From assembly GCA_030831375.1 (NCBI GenBank), contig JAURLF010000231.1, positions 1-6,105 on the forward strand: DNA of 6,105 nucleotides. Reading direction: 5' to 3'. Below, piece after piece: positions 4,334 through 6,105 of this stretch (position 1 is its first letter; the number at the start of each line of letters is the position of its first letter). The notes beneath the pieces were generated by a model that ran no database searches, was not told the DNA's origin, and was given only the letters and a program-made list of their open reading frames with translations. Origin of the DNA: Gaiellales bacterium (GTDB taxonomy: Bacteria > Actinomycetota > Thermoleophilia > Gaiellales > F1-60-MAGs149). The translations under genes were made by a program, and so were the position numbers.

Positions 4334-5361
4334 CAGTGCTGCTTCTCGGCGTGGCCGCCGAACTCGCTGCGCATCGCCGACAGCAGCTGGCCCGTGAACG
4401 TGCCGAGCCCGCGCGACGCGAAGCGCTCCTCGAGGGACGCCGTGATGACGGGCGCCGGGACGCCCTCCTCGATCGCGGCGATCGCGGTCCAGCGGCCCTC
4501 GCCCGAGTCGGACACGCGCCCGCCGAACGCCTCGAGCTGCGGGTCCTTCGCGAGCGCGCTCGCCGTCAGGTCGACCAGCCAGGAGCCGACGACGCTGCCG
4601 CGCCGCCAGACCTCCGCGACCTCGGCCACGTCGATCTTGTACTGGTAGTACTCGGGCTCGCGCAGGGGGGTGGTCTCCGCGTCGACCTCCTGCTGGTGCA
4701 GACCGGCGTCGGCGTGGCGGATGATCGACAGGCCCTCGGCGATCGCGGCCATCATCCCGTACTCGATCCCGTTGTGGACCATCTTCACGAAGTGGCCCGC
4801 GCCGCTCGGCCCGCAGTGCAGGTAGCCCTGCTCGGCCGTGCCCTGCCGGGTCCGGCCCGGGGTCGGCTCGGCGGTGCCCGCGCCCGGCGCGAGCGTGCGC
4901 CAGATCGGGTCGAGCCGACGGACGGGCTCGTCGTCGCCGCCGATCATCAGGCAGTAGCCGCGCTCGAGGCCCCAGACGCCGCCGGAGGTGCCGCAGTCGA
5001 TGAAGTGCACGCCCCTCGCGGCGCACGCGCGGGCGTGGTGGATGTCGTCGCGGTAGTACGAGTTGCCGCCGTCGATGATCGCGTCGCCCTCGTCGAGCAG
5101 CGGCAGGAGCGCGTCGACCTGCTCCTGCACGATCCCGGCGGGGATCATGATCCAGACGTTGCGGGGCCGCTCGAGCTTGGCGACGAGGTCCTCGAGCGAC
5201 TCCGCGCCCGTGGCGCCCTCCGCGACGAGCCCCTGGACGGCGTCCGTCGAGACGTCGTAGACGACGCAGGAGTGGCCGTCCCGCATCAGCCGGCGCACGA
5301 TGTTGGCGCCCATCCGGCCGAGGCCGATCATGGCGAGCTGCATGGGGGTGTCGGTGGCCAT
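4333..5361 (-). CDS. gnd: 6-phosphogluconate dehydrogenase, decarboxylating, short (GndA/YqeC-like) type
   Basis: 342 residues, against about 470 for classical Gnd, which marks the short bacterial subtype. It oxidatively decarboxylates 6-phosphogluconate to ribulose-5-phosphate. The Rossmann motif GLGRMGANI lies at 13-21. DGGNSYYRDD (97-106), the CGTSGG segment (123-128), and GHFVKMVHNGIEYG (189-202) follow. K193, H196, N197 and E200 match E. coli K183, H186, N187 and the proton donor E190. The PTPGR...AEQGYLHCGPSG loop is typical of the short type. The end of beta-2 reads Y35-D36-V37-S38, where NADP enzymes have F-N-R-S. The acidic residue and the missing Arg suggest NAD preference (inference). 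The ATG at 5361 has AGGAGG 4 nt upstream; the Met at residue 7 is a less likely start. It lies 17 nt after pgi, and its stop overlaps the pgl start. Confidence 0.95.
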   Translation of the reverse strand: MATDTPMQLAMIGLGRMGANIVRRLMRDGHSCVVYDVSTDAVQGLVAEGATGAESLEDLVAKLERPRNVWIMIPAGIVQEQVDALLPLLDEGDAIIDGGNSYYRDDIHHARACAARGVHFIDCGTSGGVWGLERGYCLMIGGDDEPVRRLDPIWRTLAPGAGTAEPTPGRTRQGTAEQGYLHCGPSGAGHFVKMVHNGIEYGMMAAIAEGLSIIRHADAGLHQQEVDAETTPLREPEYYQYKIDVAEVAEVWRRGSVVGSWLVDLTASALAKDPQLEAFGGRVSDSGEGRWTAIAAIEEGVPAPVITASLEERFASRGLGTFTGQLLSAMRSEFGGHAEKQH

Positions 5362-5365
5362 CGGC

Positions 5366-5371
5366 CCTCCT
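5366..5371 (-). promoter_or_regulatory. Shine-Dalgarno of gnd
   Basis: AGGAGG on the minus strand, 4 nt before ATG 5361 and inside the 17-nt pgi-gnd gap. It is the strongest anti-16S match in the operon and decides the gnd start over the downstream in-frame ATG at 5343. Confidence 0.6.
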
Positions 5372-5378
5372 CGGGTGG

Positions 5379-6105
5379 TCAGGCGCTCCGCATGGCGCGG
5401 TAGCGGCGGATCAGGGCGTTCGTGGACGAGTCGTGGGCGAGCGCGGGCTCGTCGGCGGACTCGAGCTCGGGGATGATGCGGACGGCGAGGGCCTTGCCGA
5501 GCTCGACGCCCCACTGGTCGAACGAGTCGATGCCCCAGATCGCGCCCTGCGTGAAGACGCTGTGCTCGTAGAGCGCGACGAGGGTCCCGAGCGCGTAGGG
5601 GGTCAGCCGCTCCGCGAGGATCGTGCTGGTCGGGCGGTTGCCCTCCATCACGCGGTGCGGCACGACGTGCTCGGGCGTGCCCTCGGCGCGCACCTCGGCC
5701 TCCGTCTTGCCGAAGGCGAGCGCCTCGGACTGCGCGAAGACGTTGCTCATCAGCAGGTCGTGGTGGTCGCCGAGCGGGTTGAGGGGCTGCGCGAAGCCGA
5801 TCAGGTCGAGCGGGATCAGCACCGTTCCCTGGTGGATCAGCTGGTAGAAGGAGTGCTGGCCGTTCGTGCCGGGCTCGCCCCAGTAGACCGGGCCCGTGTC
5901 GTAGTCGACGCGCTCGCCCTCGAGCGTGACGTGCTTGCCGTTCGACTCCATCGTCAGCTGCTGCAGGTACGCGGGGAAGCGCTTCAGGTACTGCTCGTAC
6001 GGCATCACGCCGATCGTCTGGACGCCGAAGAGACAGCGGTACCAGACGGCAAGCAGGCCCATCAGGACGGGCAGGTTGCGGGCGAACGGCGTCGAGCGGA
6101 AGTGC
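5379..6105 (-). CDS. pgi: Glucose-6-phosphate isomerase, C-terminal part (start beyond window)
   Basis: The last 241 residues of phosphoglucose isomerase, which interconverts glucose-6-phosphate and fructose-6-phosphate. The frame stays open through the right edge: 14 further codons upstream of the first visible Met read HFRSTPFARNLPVL, matching the family. The N-terminal sugar isomerase domain lies outside. Counting from that Met, the motifs are MESNGK (38-43), WGEPGTNGQH (61-70) with the catalytic base E63, the ring-opening histidine in DHH (99-101), and GNRPTSTIL. The second PROSITE-type signature, GIDSFDQWGVELGK (177-190), ends with the catalytic K190. HDSSTNALI and a short basic tail close the protein, as in E. 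coli PGI. Compared with the roughly 550-residue E. coli enzyme, a little under half is visible. It is the most upstream visible gene of the pgi-gnd-pgl-rpiA operon and stops 17 nt before gnd. Confidence 0.97.
   Translation of the reverse strand, partial: HFRSTPFARNLPVLMGLLAVWYRCLFGVQTIGVMPYEQYLKRFPAYLQQLTMESNGKHVTLEGERVDYDTGPVYWGEPGTNGQHSFYQLIHQGTVLIPLDLIGFAQPLNPLGDHHDLLMSNVFAQSEALAFGKTEAEVRAEGTPEHVVPHRVMEGNRPTSTILAERLTPYALGTLVALYEHSVFTQGAIWGIDSFDQWGVELGKALAVRIIPELESADEPALAHDSSTNALIRRYRAMRSA

Noticed and set aside
4334..5026. Upstream continuation of the pgl reading frame into gnd, suggesting a fusion
   Set aside because: The extra part is out of frame with the clear gnd sequence and is low-complexity Arg. 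pgl homology begins at the ATG overlapping the gnd stop.
4336..5403. Plus-strand open frame opposite gnd
   Set aside because: It is antisense to a fully motif-supported dehydrogenase, and its translation has Val/Asp/Arg-biased composition without any family pattern.

Overview
The window is a compact, very GC-rich bacterial chromosome segment with strong G/C bias at third codon positions, GTG starts, almost no spacer DNA and several stop/start overlaps. This points to a high-GC actinobacterium. The gene repertoire would suit a soil lineage such as Thermoleophilia (Solirubrobacter/Patulibacter-like), but that placement is inference, not something the sequence proves.

Left part (1-1560): the C-terminal end of a thiamine-diphosphate (ThDP) enzyme on the + strand is followed by an exported plant-type glutaminyl cyclase (+). 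The cyclase may be read from its own leaderless promoter. A DUF3830 cyclophilin-like protein (-) runs tail-to-tail into the cyclase, and the two share the tetranucleotide CTAG as overlapping stop codons.

Middle (1604-2986): a VapBC-type toxin-antitoxin pair (-) with a GTGA stop/start overlap, an AbrB-fold antitoxin and a PIN-domain toxin. A perfect 10-bp inverted repeat with a 6-bp spacer lies directly in front of the antitoxin and covers its Shine-Dalgarno; it is a good candidate for the autoregulatory operator. A carboxymuconolactone decarboxylase (CMD)-family protein is divergently encoded from the other side of this repeat.

Right part (2994-6105, all -): a sugar-phosphate operon read pgi (partial) -> gnd -> pgl -> rpiA with gaps of 17, -1 and 29 nt. 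It carries glucose-6-phosphate isomerase, a short-type 6-phosphogluconate dehydrogenase, 6-phosphogluconolactonase and ribose-5-phosphate isomerase A. Together they link glucose-6-phosphate to ribose-5-phosphate, but the first oxidative enzyme (zwf, glucose-6-phosphate dehydrogenase) is not between them and must lie outside the window. The Gnd has Asp-Val where classical NADP enzymes have Asn-Arg, which suggests NAD use.

No RNA genes, CRISPR arrays, insertion sequences or integrases were seen. No stretch longer than about 90 bases lacks a gene. I do not see convincing evidence for an undescribed multi-gene system. The most testable unusual points are the shared vapBC/CMD operator, the Gnd cofactor site and the leaderless glutaminyl cyclase.
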